Positions 32,046-44,425 of a DNA stretch of 64,000 bases are shown here, one piece after another; the stretch's first letter is position 1, and every line of letters begins with the position of its first letter. The notes below the pieces were generated by a model. It made no database searches, had not been told where the DNA came from, and saw nothing but the letters and a program-made list of their open reading frames with translations. The stretch is from contig JAKTNV010000009.1 in the NCBI GenBank assembly GCA_022747635.1, positions 29,880,622 through 29,944,621 on the forward strand. The letters run 5' to 3'. The DNA is from Hetaerina americana. Lineage: Eukaryota; Arthropoda; Insecta; Odonata; Calopterygidae. The position numbers and the translations under genes were made by a program.

Positions 32046-34410
32046 AAAAGCACGACTCTTGTCTCGACAACCTGTTATTTTTCCATATTTCATTGTACAC
32101 TTGTAATTAAATAAAAAATTCAATTTTCACTTCTCCTCTCATTGTTTTGCGCCCACCTATCACCGTGATGGCGTTGATGATTCACATTAAGTGGGGTGGT
32201 ATCATTTTCGAGCTTGGGAGTAAGATTTTTTTATTACTGGATTTTATTAATATATAGTTCTAGGGAATCTCACATAATTACCTATTTATCCTCACGGCCT
32301 TGCCGATGTTTTACAGTAGTAATCAAACCGCACTTCCGCGCATGTCCTAAAGATTTTTATGTTTGATGATTATTTGGAAGTCTAACACTGGGTACAAAAC
32401 TTTACATAGACTAGCATTACTTAGTCTCACCTAGCAAGCTACACCCTTACAGCTCATTTTACAATACAACATTCTTCAATAGCTCATGCATTCTACCTCT
32501 CTCCGTTCCGTCCAACTTGTACCTATCCTTTTCCTCATCCTCTGTCTACTGCCCATCTTCGTTTCCTGTATCTTGATCTTCATTCCTTTATTCCATCGAA
32601 AGTCAAAATTTATATTTGCATCCACACCCCCTACCTCATTTGAATTTCTCCCAACAACGCTCTCCTCTCTCAACATGCCTAGTATTTCTTCCTTTGCATT
32701 TATTTGTATGAAATAGTTACACAAATGCTGTAATTAACTATATTAGTTGTTCACTCATTTGCTATTAATTTCTTGTGGTTTTTGTTCATACCGATGCCGT
32801 ACATGCTCGCAGTTCGGTTTTCAGTGTTTCCGATAGGTGAATGGCTAATACGTACGCATCACTTTGTTTTTTGGAAAGATTGAGAGCTGTTATTGACTCC
32901 CGTATACTCAAGATGTATTCAAGATGATCCCATGTGTTAAAACGTATCATTTGGCTTATATTATGATCTACTAGGAACTCTGCTAGCTGCCGTTAGGGTG
33001 TGCGGCAGGGGGTCACTCCAAACCAGCCATGAAACGTCAATTTTTGCTTAATTCCTTTAACGATAAATGTGTAAAATATTATAAATTACGGATAAACGAG
33101 AACATTCTTATGGTATTTTTTTAAATCTGTTTAGAATATGTTAATTAGGTTTTACATGGACCCCGAAAATTATTCCATTCGGCCGTGGTCTTTTTAGGAA
33201 TTTAGCACTTCAAGGAACTTCTTAATAAAATTCATAGGATGGAATTCCGAGTCGGGATTCAAATCCGCTGCTATTAAGAGTTTGTTTCAAAAGCTCCCAA
33301 CTAGTTAGCAAGTGAGTAAGGAAATTATCCTCGGGACTGTACACATCATATTTTTTTTAAATTAAAAATGAAGAACACAAGTACTGCTACTGTCAGATTG
33401 CACGGAAAAAAATTATTTCTAACAAAAAATAGTTTTATTTAACAATTTCAAAAATGAAAAAATGACCAATAGAAAATAATCATACTTGGTTATATTCGCT
33501 AAATTTATTTTTTACCCTTGAGGATAGGAACCGGCACTTTTATTCCATTTAATTTCAGTTATTTACGTTTATTGAATTTGATGGTTTTAGGCTCCACCTT
33601 TTGAAAATTCACGATCACTGAATTAATAAACTAGGCATTATTTCACAAAAAAAATCAAGGTTCATTATTGTTAATTGTCATCCATGAGGTTAATATCGTG
33701 AACCTTTAGCCCATTAAGTTTAGTCCTAGTTTTAATCTATTTGTGTTTGGTCACTGGAAGTCCCTCCTTTTTTCTACGCCTTCACTAACGCTGGAAAGGT
33801 TCACTAGTCTCCTAAAGGTAATTGTTATTTTTCCTTCGGTGTTAACTCCGCTGCGTAGCGTTGAAATATTGAGCGGTCGACTCGCCGACGTAGTACCAGA
33901 AAATTAAGGCCATAGTGCCCAGTCACATGGGTAGCCTGGTGTGACCTGTATCTTCTCTCTCGCTTATTCACCCTCATTTAGAGAGTGCTACTAGTGTATG
34001 GGGGATCCTCAGCGAGTCGACTGTATTGCGGGATCAGATTTGGTACTCCAAAGAGGAGTTAAAGCTGTCAAAATTTGTCATAATAAACTTATTAGGTATC
34101 TAGATTATTGAGGAAACTAGGTTTGTAATCACAAAGGTTTAATTAGAGATTAAATGTTTTTCATAAATTCGCAGAAGAATCTTTAGCAATGATGCAGAAA
34201 ATGTGGACATTATTTTCCCCGCTGTACCACCGTAGGAGAAGTAATGCAAATAAATTTTAAGAGAACGAGTACAGAACCGGTAGTTTTAGTGTCACTCTTT
34301 CCCACGAGCAATAAGGGGTCATAATAACTGCAAAACAACCACATTAGGGAAAACATTATATTTTAATAAATTAATCAACCTATACTTAGCTCAGTCGGTT
34401 TTCATTTTTT
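32046..34410. other. AT-rich unique DNA, nothing recognised
   Basis: Open frames are at most 82 codons. A string resembling a B-box near 33250-33270 lacks a partner A-box. No gene is supported. Confidence 0.55.
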
Positions 34411-34453
34411 ATTGCCCTTACTCCTTCCTTTCCGAGGAAGGAGTAAGGACAAT
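34411..34453. repeat. 19-bp-stem hairpin
   Basis: The arms 34411-34429 and 34435-34453 pair over 19 bp with one mismatch (a G-T wobble on one strand) around a 5-base loop. The structure is similar in kind to the 28.2-kb hairpin. Confidence 0.7.
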
Positions 34454-34609
34454 ATGGCTCCACCAAAAAAGGTGTTCGCCACGCATGTGTGTAGTAATAT
34501 TTTACAGTTAAATATTGCAGTGTTTGTAGATTTCGTCAGTAATTTTTACATAATGTGAATAATTTAACGTATTTATTGCTATCTAGAATTTTAGTAACAC
34601 TTAAATTGG

Positions 34610-34880
34610 ATGTTGTATGATCAGGGTGGAACCAACCACCTCACACCCTACAGTTGGCTTGCAAGGTATCATGTATATGTAGATATCAGAAAACCGTCGG
34701 GTGCTTTTAATCTGGAACTCAGAATTGATATGACAGCCAAGGGTAATTATAACATCCGAGCACTACATACGAGGAGGAAAATCTATTTAGACAGGATTCG
34801 AGCCCATACCTTCTGGATATGCGAACAAGGAGGTCACTCCACCGCTGCCGCGGTCGTTCCTTACACTAGTCCGCATTTCA
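34610..34880 (-). repeat. SINE-like repeat with degenerate tRNA-like head
   Basis: The minus strand shows an A-box-like CAGCGGTGGAGTGAC (about 34838-34852) and a B-box-like GGCTCGAATCC (34795-34805). The body, reading left, contains ACATATACATGATACC and GCAAGCCAACTG, shared in diverged form with 28.27-28.33 kb. The 95-codon open frame across it is incidental. Confidence 0.45.
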
Positions 34881-34959
34881 CGCGACGTGACCAATAAATC
34901 ATCAACTTGCGTTTATGGCTGTTCTTAGACAGTGGACGATTTGCCTTGTAGCCTTGAGA

Positions 34960-35500
34960 GATGAGCCACTGGTTATTCGGGAGGGCTTTGCGAATTATCT
35001 GCGTGGCTTTGTTGATAAAGTCGCTTGTCTGTCTTAGTCCGTCTCAATTTGGTCCTCCTCGGGATACATAAATCCACCTGACCGTTCATCCCGCACCCCT
35101 CATTCCCTTCTCCTACCACCCAACTTACATCTCCCTTCTCATCCCCCTCCCCCTCCCATTCCCCCCTCACGTCCTGGCGAATCCATTTGTACCATTGTTG
35201 GTTACCAGATTGCGCTTCACTCAGAGTGCGCAGCGCTCGCTTCTTTTGTCATCCGCCCGGGGGACGAGCTCTTCTCCTCTCCCCTCCTCCCTGCCCCGCC
35301 GCCCATTTTCTCTTCATCTTCAATCCCTCCGTCCCTTCCCCTTCTCGTCTGAATCGCGACCTCACCCTCCCTCCCCCTTCGATCCCTCGCTCTGTGATAC
35401 AGGGTAGACTCCCCAGACAGAATAAACCCTCCTTCCTACCCTTGTGATGGTCGGTTTGTGAACTAACAGTTCCAAATGGACTATTCACTTCAGTGAACTA
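34960..35500. other. GC-rich pyrimidine-skewed island
   Basis: The plus strand is C/T-rich (35090-35165, 35270-35400) with many CCTCC and CCTCCC runs and few A residues. Overlapping 65-86 codon frames are compositional. Same class as the islands at 8.2 and 44.4 kb. Confidence 0.5.
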
Positions 35501-37108
35501 ATGTTTGTCCGTACCTATATTTTACGTATCTTCCTTTTTTTGGCCCTCCTCTGAACTCTGCTCGTTCCCCCATGTAACACTGTCACGAACGTTGAGCCTT
35601 CCTTGAAATACGTCACACACATCCCATCCAAACCCAGCCCTCATGCAGTTTTTTTTCAAATTTGAATCGATATTATGATCTGAGTTGGATGTTTAATGCT
35701 CCCAACTATGTGCTTTCCCACGAAATGAATTTATTTTATTGATTTCTATCAATTTTAGGTTGTTCCCTAAGCAGCGTTACATCTACTCTAACCCCTACTC
35801 AGTATTTCGGTGTGATATCTCTTGACCTTTCCCTATGTAGTCAGGGTGCGCTGAAGTTTATTGGAATGCGCACTCACACAGACAAGCCTGATGTAATCCG
35901 TGGGATATTATGACAGCGCCATAGACGGGAGGGAAAGGTGCAAAAGTAGTTATACTATAAGCATCACCCTGTGCGCGATAATTCGAATGGTTTTCAACTC
36001 AAGGGAACATTCCAAGAAGAGCAGAAAATTGCGCGTGTTAACAGTCATTCGCGTGATCATGAAACCATATGAGGATCATGAAACCATTTTGGGATCATGA
36101 TGAATCACATTAAGAGATTGTTGTTTTTATCAGTCCGTAAATTATCGGCATCTTGGAACGACTCAGCGTTGTAAAATTTTATGTATTCCACGAAATTGAT
36201 CATTCGTGTCTTAGGCACATTCTTTATAACGGTGTCACGAAGATCTTTTTATTTCAAATTTCAATATACTATATTGTTATTTATAACGTTGAGACGAAAA
36301 TCACTTTCTTTCAAATTTAATTTACTATATTTTCACTTCCATAGGGTTCATACTGTGAATGCCGTGTTGAATTGAGACATGTAAGTAAATGAGTATTGGA
36401 TTTGCATCGATAAAATCCTGCTAATGCTTAATTTAGTGTATGCTGACCCCGTTAAAATTCTATTCGCGCTAATATTCAATTTTTGTATCACAAAATTCCC
36501 TGAATTATCTAATTTTGTTGAACGTGACGAGAATATAGTTTTGTTCCATGTCTGGGGTATTTATACTGTCTCTGCGTTTCAGTGCTTCCAGTTCATGGAT
36601 TAAAACAGGCCAAGCTTCACTATCACTTAATGAAAACTCATCTGACTTCTGTTTATGAAAACGCTTTTATGTTTTAGGAAATATAGAATCATCGCTTTCA
36701 TCTTTTCACTATAGCTATCATTATGTCAAGCCATCAAATGCTTAGTTTTTCAAGCAATCCAATCAGAGATTATAAAAGTCTCATGATCCAAACCGAGGAC
36801 TTAGGACTTAGTATCATATTCAAAACTAAAGAGAGAGAATTTTTAGTTTTGGTAGTAGAATATTAGGTTCCTAATAAACTTGATTTTGGGATACTCCTCA
36901 ATCATAGCGATTTTTTAGATCCACCTGCCGACATTAATTCTCACAAGAAAAAAAGAGAAACCTTAGGACAATTATGAGAATTTCCCCGCCTATTACAATA
37001 TTTTAATGAAATTAAGGGTTTGAACACTATTTATGGGAAGAATTAAGAGCAGAACGGCAGGTTGTAATGCCCAACTCCCCCTCATTCTATTTTTTATGCA
37101 TTAAGGTA
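35501..37108. other. AT-rich unique DNA, nothing recognised
   Basis: Short open frames only. A triplet of GGATCATGA-like strings near 36072-36100 is a small local tandem, not a mobile element. Confidence 0.55.
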
Positions 37109-37110
37109 TA

Positions 37111-38009
37111 CAGAGTCCGTGCAATTAGTATGGCTCCAAACATCAAAATTTATTGCAGTTATCATTAAAATTACTTAATAATCTTCCAAATACATTCCTC
37201 CTGCAACGATACACTTAGTTCGGCGCGTCTGCCACTCGTCAAAAGCCCGCTGGAAGTCGGTTTCCGGAATACTGTTGAGAGCCTTTGTTGTCTCTGCTTG
37301 AACCGCCTCAATGAAGTCGAACCGATATCCTTTGAGCTCCTTTTGAGCTATCCTTTGAGGTAATAACGTTGTTGAGAGAATCTACATCTTCCTGGACGCA
37401 GTCCTAAATTTCTTGCAAAATTTCCACCCGCGACAGTTTTTGTTCCTCGCTCAAGACTTTCGGCACCAGCTTCGCGCACACTTTCCTCATCGCAAACAAT
37501 GTTGAGGACGGTTCCGACTGAAAGGCCGGTCTCCTCACTGAAAAGGGCGATGGTTAAACGCCTGTCAGAGTCCAAAACGTTTTCACTTTGGCCACCTTAG
37601 CATCGGTTCGAGCGGTCGTCGGGCGTCCGACGTGGTGCTCGTCTTCGACGAGCTCCCAGCCTTCCTTAAAAATTTTGCCCCACTCAAAAACTCTAATACG
37701 GCTTAAGGCATAATCCCCATAAGCCTGTTTAATGAGTTCAAGGGTCCTTGACGCGGATTTCCCAAGTTTAACGCAAAACGTCACAGCGTAGCGTTGCTCG
37801 ACGGTACGCTCCATGCTAGCGCTACGACACCACAAACAATCACACGTCACAAAACCCACCTCATGTCTCAACGCATGCCCGGAAGCGACCGAACTAAAGT
37901 GCGCCTGAGTGGTGGGGGGCCCCTCTATCGGGCCGATCGGTCGGACCCCCATCCACCGCTCCGTTGAAGCTACGGCCAACCAGTGCCGATACTTATTGTA
38001 CGGACCATG
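37111..38009 (-). mobile_element. mariner element with internal deletion and frameshifts, about 0.9 kb
   Basis: Imperfect terminal inverted repeats (left 37111-37139, starting CAGAGTCCGTGCAAT; right 37981-38009, complement starting CATGGTCCGTACAAT) are flanked by TA at 37109-37110 and 38010-38011. The interior carries a broken transposase gene on the minus strand. Its N-terminal signature is close to that of the 6.6-kb copy, so both belong to related lineages, but its termini have diverged more, suggesting an older insertion. Confidence 0.88.
37175..37814 (-). pseudogene. mariner transposase pseudogene
   Basis: The start is the ATG at 37812-37814, where similarity begins (MERTVEQRYAVTFCVKLGKS). 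The helix-turn-helix region and GRPTTARTDAKVAKV hinge are in one frame. A shift near 37560 leads to DSDRRLTIALFSEETGLSVG and TVLNIVCDEESVR. A further shift and a stop precede a DCVQEDVDSLNNVIT-like segment. The sequence then jumps to the C-terminal end (YRFDFIEAVQAETTKALNSI, then TKCIVAGGMYLEDY) with a stop at 37175-37177. Only about 213 codons remain of roughly 340. The block with the catalytic DD(D/E) residues lies in the missing part, so no activity is possible. Confidence 0.88.
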
Positions 38010-38297
38010 TAAGTGTGCGTATCAGAGTATAGGTATGATTCTAAATGACAGGGTTAGTATGTATGTAAGTAAATACGATATAGTGACTCCTAGATAGCTC
38101 TAAGTTCAGTGTAAGTGATTTCAGCTAGTTCTGTAACAGTATTAGTGACACTAAAAATATAATGGATGTGTTATGGTAAAGATCGAGATGAAAAGTGAAT
38201 ATAAATTTGTTGAAAAAATGAAATTATTGAGAGACACAAATAGCCGAGTTTTATTTGAAAGGATACCTTTAAATTAGTTTTGAGGAGGAATTTACAT
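38010..38297. other. AT-rich spacer, nothing recognised
   Basis: Spacer between the mariner pseudogene and the small MITE. Confidence 0.5.
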
Positions 38298-38382
38298 GGG
38301 TGGTCTGAAAAGTTTCCGACCTAAAAAATTTCAAAAACAATATCTTGTATCTTTGTTAGGTCGGGAAATTTTCCGATCACCT
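38298..38382. mobile_element. Miniature inverted-repeat element, 85 bp, mariner-type ends
   Basis: The ends GGTGGTCTGAAAAGTTTCC and (complement of the right end) GGTGATCGGAAAATTTCCC agree over about 26 bp with a few mismatches, separated by about 33 bp. The same TCTGAAAAGTTTCCGA terminus occurs next to a mariner C-terminal fragment at 46.73 kb, which links this mini-element to that mariner lineage. Confidence 0.7.
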
Positions 38383-38719
38383 TCGTATTGACCACCGAAT
38401 GAATGACAATGTTGACCATTTTCGTGAGTAAACGTATGGAAAGAAGATTATTTGTCCAAAATACGTGTTGTCAGTCAATTCATGCATATATTCATGAAAA
38501 CGAAATAAGAAACATTGCTGTATAATAGGAATATTCTTGAATTTTATGTGTACGATGAGCTTAGCGGAAGAACACGGGGTCAATGAGAGATACGAACCAC
38601 TATTTGGTAATTTTGAAAGCACATTTGGGTAAAATGTCGGCGGAAAGAAGGGAGAGAGAGAAAATCAAGTGAGAATTAAAGTCAAAAAGCTGCTATACAA
38701 AAACGTAAAAAAATAGCAT

Positions 38720-39190
38720 AAACGACGCTTAAGAATACCGTATACTCGAATAAGGCGGAATTGAAACAATATATGGAAAACGGAATTGTGAATGATGCTT
38801 GGGATGGTTTAAAAAGGAAAGACTGTTGAATGTGCTGAAAGTGTAAAGGGGAGGAAATGTGGTCTTGAGAATGAATATAATGATGAAGCGAAAGTTTCCG
38901 TGATTTAAAGAAGAAGGCATGTAGCAGGTTGATTGCAGCTAAAGACGAGGGTATTAAGAAGGTAGCATATTTTTACAAAGAGAAGAAGAAATAATTCAAA
39001 ACCAAGAAAGAATACAAATGGTATGACCAAAAAATGCAGAAATATTTTGAAGGTAATGAGTGATTATTTTGGAATTGGATAAAAAAAGGAACCCCAGAGT
39101 GAGAGAGTATGAATGAATGCTATTAGGGAGTATGGAGTATGAAATTGAACCGAATGCATTAGGCATTGACGAAGATTCCAGGAAAGATTA
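38720..39190 (+). pseudogene. Possible decayed non-LTR retrotransposon linker region
   Basis: Plus-strand frames with stops give pieces such as MENGIVNDAWDGLKRK, GLENEYNDEAKVSV and KEYKWYDQKMQKYFEG. These recall the basic linker between endonuclease and reverse transcriptase in arthropod LINEs (W..LK, WWN.E, and lysine-rich repeats). No catalytic motif is present and the resemblance could be due to lysine-rich composition. Confidence 0.28.
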
Positions 39191-41419
39191 TGAAATTGAA
39201 GATGAGTGGGTTTCAGAAGGAGAATTTTGAAAATGGAATTTGTGCAAGCAGAGGTTGTATACGTAAGAGATCTATTGAAGTTCGTGGGCTAGTTTTACAT
39301 TCTTTCCTATGTAAAGACTTGTTGCAATTTCTTGTTCGAAAACAAATGTACCAAATAAAAGGGTACGGAAGGTAGCGATGAACAAAATCTGGCATATTTT
39401 AAGCTTTCTCGGGATACTTAATCGCGATTATTTACGAATTCTCTATTCTATTTAGACTAGATTTTTATGGAGCCTATGCGCACGAATGTTTTTTAAGAAA
39501 GTTTCTTGTTTTCTGGTTGTGGACACAATAATCAATCGAATATGATGTTTTGTATCTCCAAATAATAATTATTAATGTTTTTTGTTTATGTTTTGATTTT
39601 CCTCTTTTAAAATATTTTTTCTGTTCACAATATATTTTTAGAGTAAAAATAGTAATGCATAAAGCTCACCTACAATACCTTAAATGCATTTCATTGTGCT
39701 CACCATGAATTCCTTTCGGACGGTTTGGCGAAAGATTCACTATAATTCCTGAATGCATAAATACGAGGATTTTGATAAAAAAAAGAATCAGCTCGAATAG
39801 CGGAGAAGAAGCAGATTAATGTCGATGTCAATCCTATTAACATGTAAAGAAGGAGGGGTAATAAATTGAAATGTCTTTTTATAAACTTCCCTTTCGAAAT
39901 ACAAAAAACTATTTGCAGTACTGCATGGCGATGCTTCGTAATATATTTATACATCTGGCTATTGTTCGGCATATTTGACAATCCTAAATAAGAGTTTATT
40001 ACGGCACTCATTATGTTTCATGCGTCATTGATTATGAGACTATAATATATTTGGAGACTTTTCAACGATTTTGACGTTATTGTCCCTCTCGTAGTTCATT
40101 AAGTAGAAAAAGAATTGGAAAGAATTACGAAGGTTTAATTCGGCGACCAACTTTATCCAGTGAGAATCATAGTGAACGCAAATGCTTGCGTCCTCCTTTG
40201 TAAACACACCCTCTTTCGACGAGTGAATAGTTTTAAAAAATGGGTGCACATTTTTAGTCCTTTTGAATCCGTTTGTAACGAGAGGATACACACAGGGAGC
40301 TACAAACGGGAGAGAATCACAAAAGACGTCAACGGGGATCGCTCTACAATCGTCCGGAGCCCCTTCCACAAAACCATTAATTATTCGCTGGAATTAATTT
40401 CGTTCGGATTTGGGAAGGAGGCACGTCCCCCCGCGCACAAAGGTGAACAAAGATGAGGATGAATGCGTACATAGGTAAGAGCGTGTATATGTTGGGACTT
40501 ATAATATTATGTGGCATGGAACCATCGATATTTATAGAACCTTGAGATTACATATCTATTTGGAGAACAGCGTTGGCTCAATCTCCACCAGAGAAGATTC
40601 TCCTCAAGAAAGGAATTTTGAAGACCGTCCGGCCCGTCAGAATATGGAGGAGGGGTATTGGTTCTTCGGTGACGAGAGCAAGAAAAGGTGGAGGGGAGAT
40701 TCAGGGAAGAGTCGAGGAAAATGGAGGAAAATCAGATAGCGGGACAAAGTAGGCAGTATTATCAATGGAGATCGATCGGGTTGGGTGAAAAAATGGATTG
40801 AGGTAGTGGTATTTCTGTCGTCTTAGTATCATAAAAGGATGCAGAAGAAAATAATGAGGACAATGGTCTGGAAAAATTATGACTATCCTTTTAGTTCCTG
40901 ATTAAATGTTCTTTAGAGCGAATTATCAAAATTAAGGCAACATTCTGGTTTGCAGTAAAACGTATTTAATGTGCATTTAATGCAGAACATTGTGCCTCCG
41001 GACCGTTCCAAATTCAATTTCAACTAATTTCTATTTCTAATTTATATTGGAATTTTGACGAATTTTTGTAGGGATACAAAATAAGTTTCATTAATTTAAA
41101 ATGTCAACTCTCCCTGACGATTGATTTTAATTATATGTATATCCGTCTTCTTTATATTTATGTCGTCATAGTGCCTTAAATGTGAGATGGAACTGAGCCA
41201 AAACGCGTATCTGACTTTTGTACCTGCATTTCCTCATTTTTTCTTAGTTTTCTGAGCGGATGACGGTAATAAGTAATTGAATAAAATAAAATAAAATTTT
41301 GCTTTAAATACTCTTCTTTTCGCCAGAAGAGTTTACCCTACTGCCTAAACGATAGCAGACTCCCGCATTAGTTTTCTTTTTGTGTTACCCTTGCGCTAAT
41401 ATTTTCATCATGTTGGTAC
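39191..41419. other. AT-rich unique DNA, nothing recognised
   Basis: Open frames up to 109 codons (40040-40369, minus) without recognisable domains. The segment around 40300-40740 is somewhat more G/A-rich. Confidence 0.5.
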
Positions 41420-41545
41420 GTATTAATGTGCACACCTATGTGTACATAAATACACAAATACAAATATACGCTATTTATATGCACGAATATCTACATACAT
41501 ATCGTATGTACACGCACCCGCGAGCATATACATATATTTTATATT
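41420..41545. repeat. Degenerate CA/TA-rich simple sequence
   Basis: Irregular alternating CA, TA and ATAC units, interrupted frequently; an older microsatellite tract. Confidence 0.6.
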
Positions 41546-41879
41546 TTTTTTTAATATTTTTCGTTGGCCGTTCCTGAAGTATCTCAAAAAGTCAGCCCAA
41601 TGAGTTGAGTTGCGTACGAAAAAATGCAAATTAGTTTGATAGTAGGATGAATCCAGGATATATTTATATCATGCAATAAACATTCATATGATATATTTTC
41701 CCCACTGTTTACCGTATTTATCTAGATAATGTTGTGTTTTATTAATAATGAGCATGGGTTTAAAAGAGGTACTCTCTCAGTCTTTTTAAAATTTTATCTA
41801 AAACTTTTTGGTTTTGATGCCCTATCAAATATCCCAATTCCTCTTCTGGATGTCATGTGGAGACCACTACAAGAGGAGT

Positions 41880-42090
41880 TTGGTGTCCGTTGACTGAGAC
41901 GTCAAACTGTGTGACCCCATGAAGACTTTCGTTAGGAGTAGACTAATGTCGACTCCGGGTTTCTCTCCGCCATCCTTCCCTCATATCCTCAAATTGTTAA
42001 TTCTACTATAGTTACCTGCCTATTCGTAACTGCGCAAATGGCCTTAGCTTTTGGTCGTCTCTTCTAATAACTGCTACTACTGCTCGAATG
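41880..42090 (+). repeat. SINE-B body copy (headless, diverged)
   Basis: Shares with the 24.6-24.9 kb copy, in the same order but on the plus strand: GTGACCCCATG, a segment with GACTAATGTCGACTCCGGG, then TTTCTCTCCGCCATCCTTCC, TGCGCAAATGGCCTTAGC, and TAATAACTGCTACTACT near the end. The tRNA-like head is missing, which fits 5' truncation. Confidence 0.65.
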
Positions 42091-42179
42091 ATTTCTTCCA
42101 GAATAGTGTGCATTTCATAGCTGATGGTTTGACAGTGGGACTGAATTTGAAAGGCATTCCCCCAGCTACTTGGCCTACC

Positions 42180-42560
42180 TACGCGTAATGTGAGAGCGCA
42201 TTCACCACTCCGCTCCCTCTCAGGGTTAGCCCTCCCTTAATTATCAGAACAGTCCATTAAGGAGGGGGAGGGGGAAGATGGATGGAAGGATGGCGGGGCT
42301 AAGAGCGTGGAAGAGGAGGTCCACTACGCGAGCAGGGAGGCTCGCTGTCAATCCACTCCGGCGACCATTCACGAGACAAGCCCCCCTCTCCCTCTGACCT
42401 CCCGACCCCCTCCCGAAAAACCGCCCTCACTATACCCACCCTCTTACCATCTCTCTCTCCACAGTTCCTCATCACGTTCTTATTTTTTTTTTCACTTCCC
42501 TCCACTTTGCCCCTCTGTATTCGTCGTTTTCTCTTGCAAATTTTCCTTCTTTGCTCGTAC
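42180..42560. other. GC-rich island, purine then pyrimidine
   Basis: G-rich on the left (42258-42300) and C/T-rich on the right (42380-42520). A 94-codon frame (42307-42591) is compositional. Same class as the other islands. Confidence 0.45.
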
Positions 42561-44425
42561 GAATTACTCTTTCACGCTATCTGTAGATTAAAGGAGTTTT
42601 TTCTCTTGGAATTAGTCAGACTTCTAAGAAGATAAGCGAACAGACAAAGAAGAATTGCATGAAAGCTTTCGTGTGAAATATGGCATTCTATGGACCATTT
42701 TAAAAGTAGACCAAGGAGAAAAGAAAAACTCCGTGAAGAAAGAAGATTGAAACTCTGATGGAGATAAGTGGGAAAACAAAATAAATGCCATTTGAGAAAA
42801 ATGAAATCGATTAGGTTTGGTTAAGATGCTTCAATTGAGAGAAGGCTCAAAAATCATCGGAAATGAAAAGTAAGGTGGAGTGTTATTCCGCGCTTGTTAT
42901 TCAAAGAGGACTCGTCGATCGTTTGGGAATTTAGCCAGGACGTAATTACGAAATTACAAAGGATGCAAAGGATAGCTGACTGTTTCTTGAACAATGATAA
43001 TGAATGAAAAGAGAGCTTATGTTACTATCTAATAGTCTAATATGTATAATGCTGGAAAACCCTAGTTTGTGGAAATCAATCATTAAACGAAATTTTAAAA
43101 GTTGTAACTTTCCCCAGTTATTTATTTCGTACGGCTCATTTTAATGTCTCTGCATCATCCTCAGGTGCACTAGAAGTGTAATTGTCAAGAGGGAGGTGCA
43201 GTTACTGCAAAATCTGGGTGAATCTGGGCATGAGTTCAAGGAGTTCGGATTTGGAGGTAAATTTGACAGGGATATTGAGAAAAGTTTGTGGTTGTCGGAG
43301 GTATGAAAGGTTAGCACTGAGATTGGAGAATTATTGACAAAAGCCAATTCATTAAAAATTTTTCCTGTTTTTTTATGGCACAATATCCAATTGTTTCTGG
43401 ATATCTAAAGTTCGGAATTTTGAGCCCAAATGCAGTATTTAAGGGAAACACTTTCTTGAATATGATGAACTCTAGGGATCCTTGGGTAATTAGACGAATC
43501 AACGAATCCTAGGGAAATTAAAAAAAAGATACCTCGCTAAAAGCAATGAATATGCATTAGATTTTACTCACTTTCACGTACCTATTTGCCTTAGAATTAT
43601 GCAGAAGCGTTGAAACCCGTTCTACGATATTTTGGAAATTTCAACGGCTGAGGATAATCAAAATTTTATTATTTTGCATGACAAATAGCCTAGCTTTGAA
43701 TACAGTGAAAACACGAAGATTATATGCACGACTAGCATATTTAAATGTAATTCACTAAATAAATATGGCTAAATTGTTTTTATAGATGACATGGTGGTAT
43801 ACTGTGTTATAGTAATCCATATTGGCTCCAGGAATCGCATTCTGTTGGGTTCAAGTATCTGAAATTTGTAAGCATAGAGATGGAATATTCTATATCCGTC
43901 GTCACGTAATTTAGAGTAAAAAATTCTTGTTTTTAATATCTCTTATTGGGTTCCTCTAATAGTCACGGCATTAAGAGGTCTCCTTCTGCCTCTCCCATCA
44001 AAAGAAATTCGTAAGGTTATTATAAGTATCCTTTTCATCAATTTCCATATAACTACCTTGCGCATGGAACTCCGTTCGCTTTACGTTATTAGTGTATACG
44101 AGAATCCTTACGGCATTCCTCCAATGAGAAGCAATTCGACAAGTCTCTCGATGTCAAAATTTCTTTTACACACTTCTCTAGTTTTTTGAACGGCAAATAC
44201 GTATTTGTCTGCGAGAGAAAGACAGAATTAACTAAACCAAAATATGGCGACGTCAAAGAAATTTGGCAGCACTGGCCAAAAATACAATTTGACTTCGCCG
44301 TAAACTTGCGATTCATGGGTGAAACTTCACAAGTCATTCATAAAGAGACCTGCTAAAGGCTTCATAATTTGGTTTGGGCCATAAAAAATGGATCATGACT
44401 CCAATCCCTGAACAAAGCCACGATA
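42561..44425. other. AT-rich unique DNA, nothing recognised
   Basis: Open frames are at most 82 codons and no repeat was identified. Confidence 0.55.
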
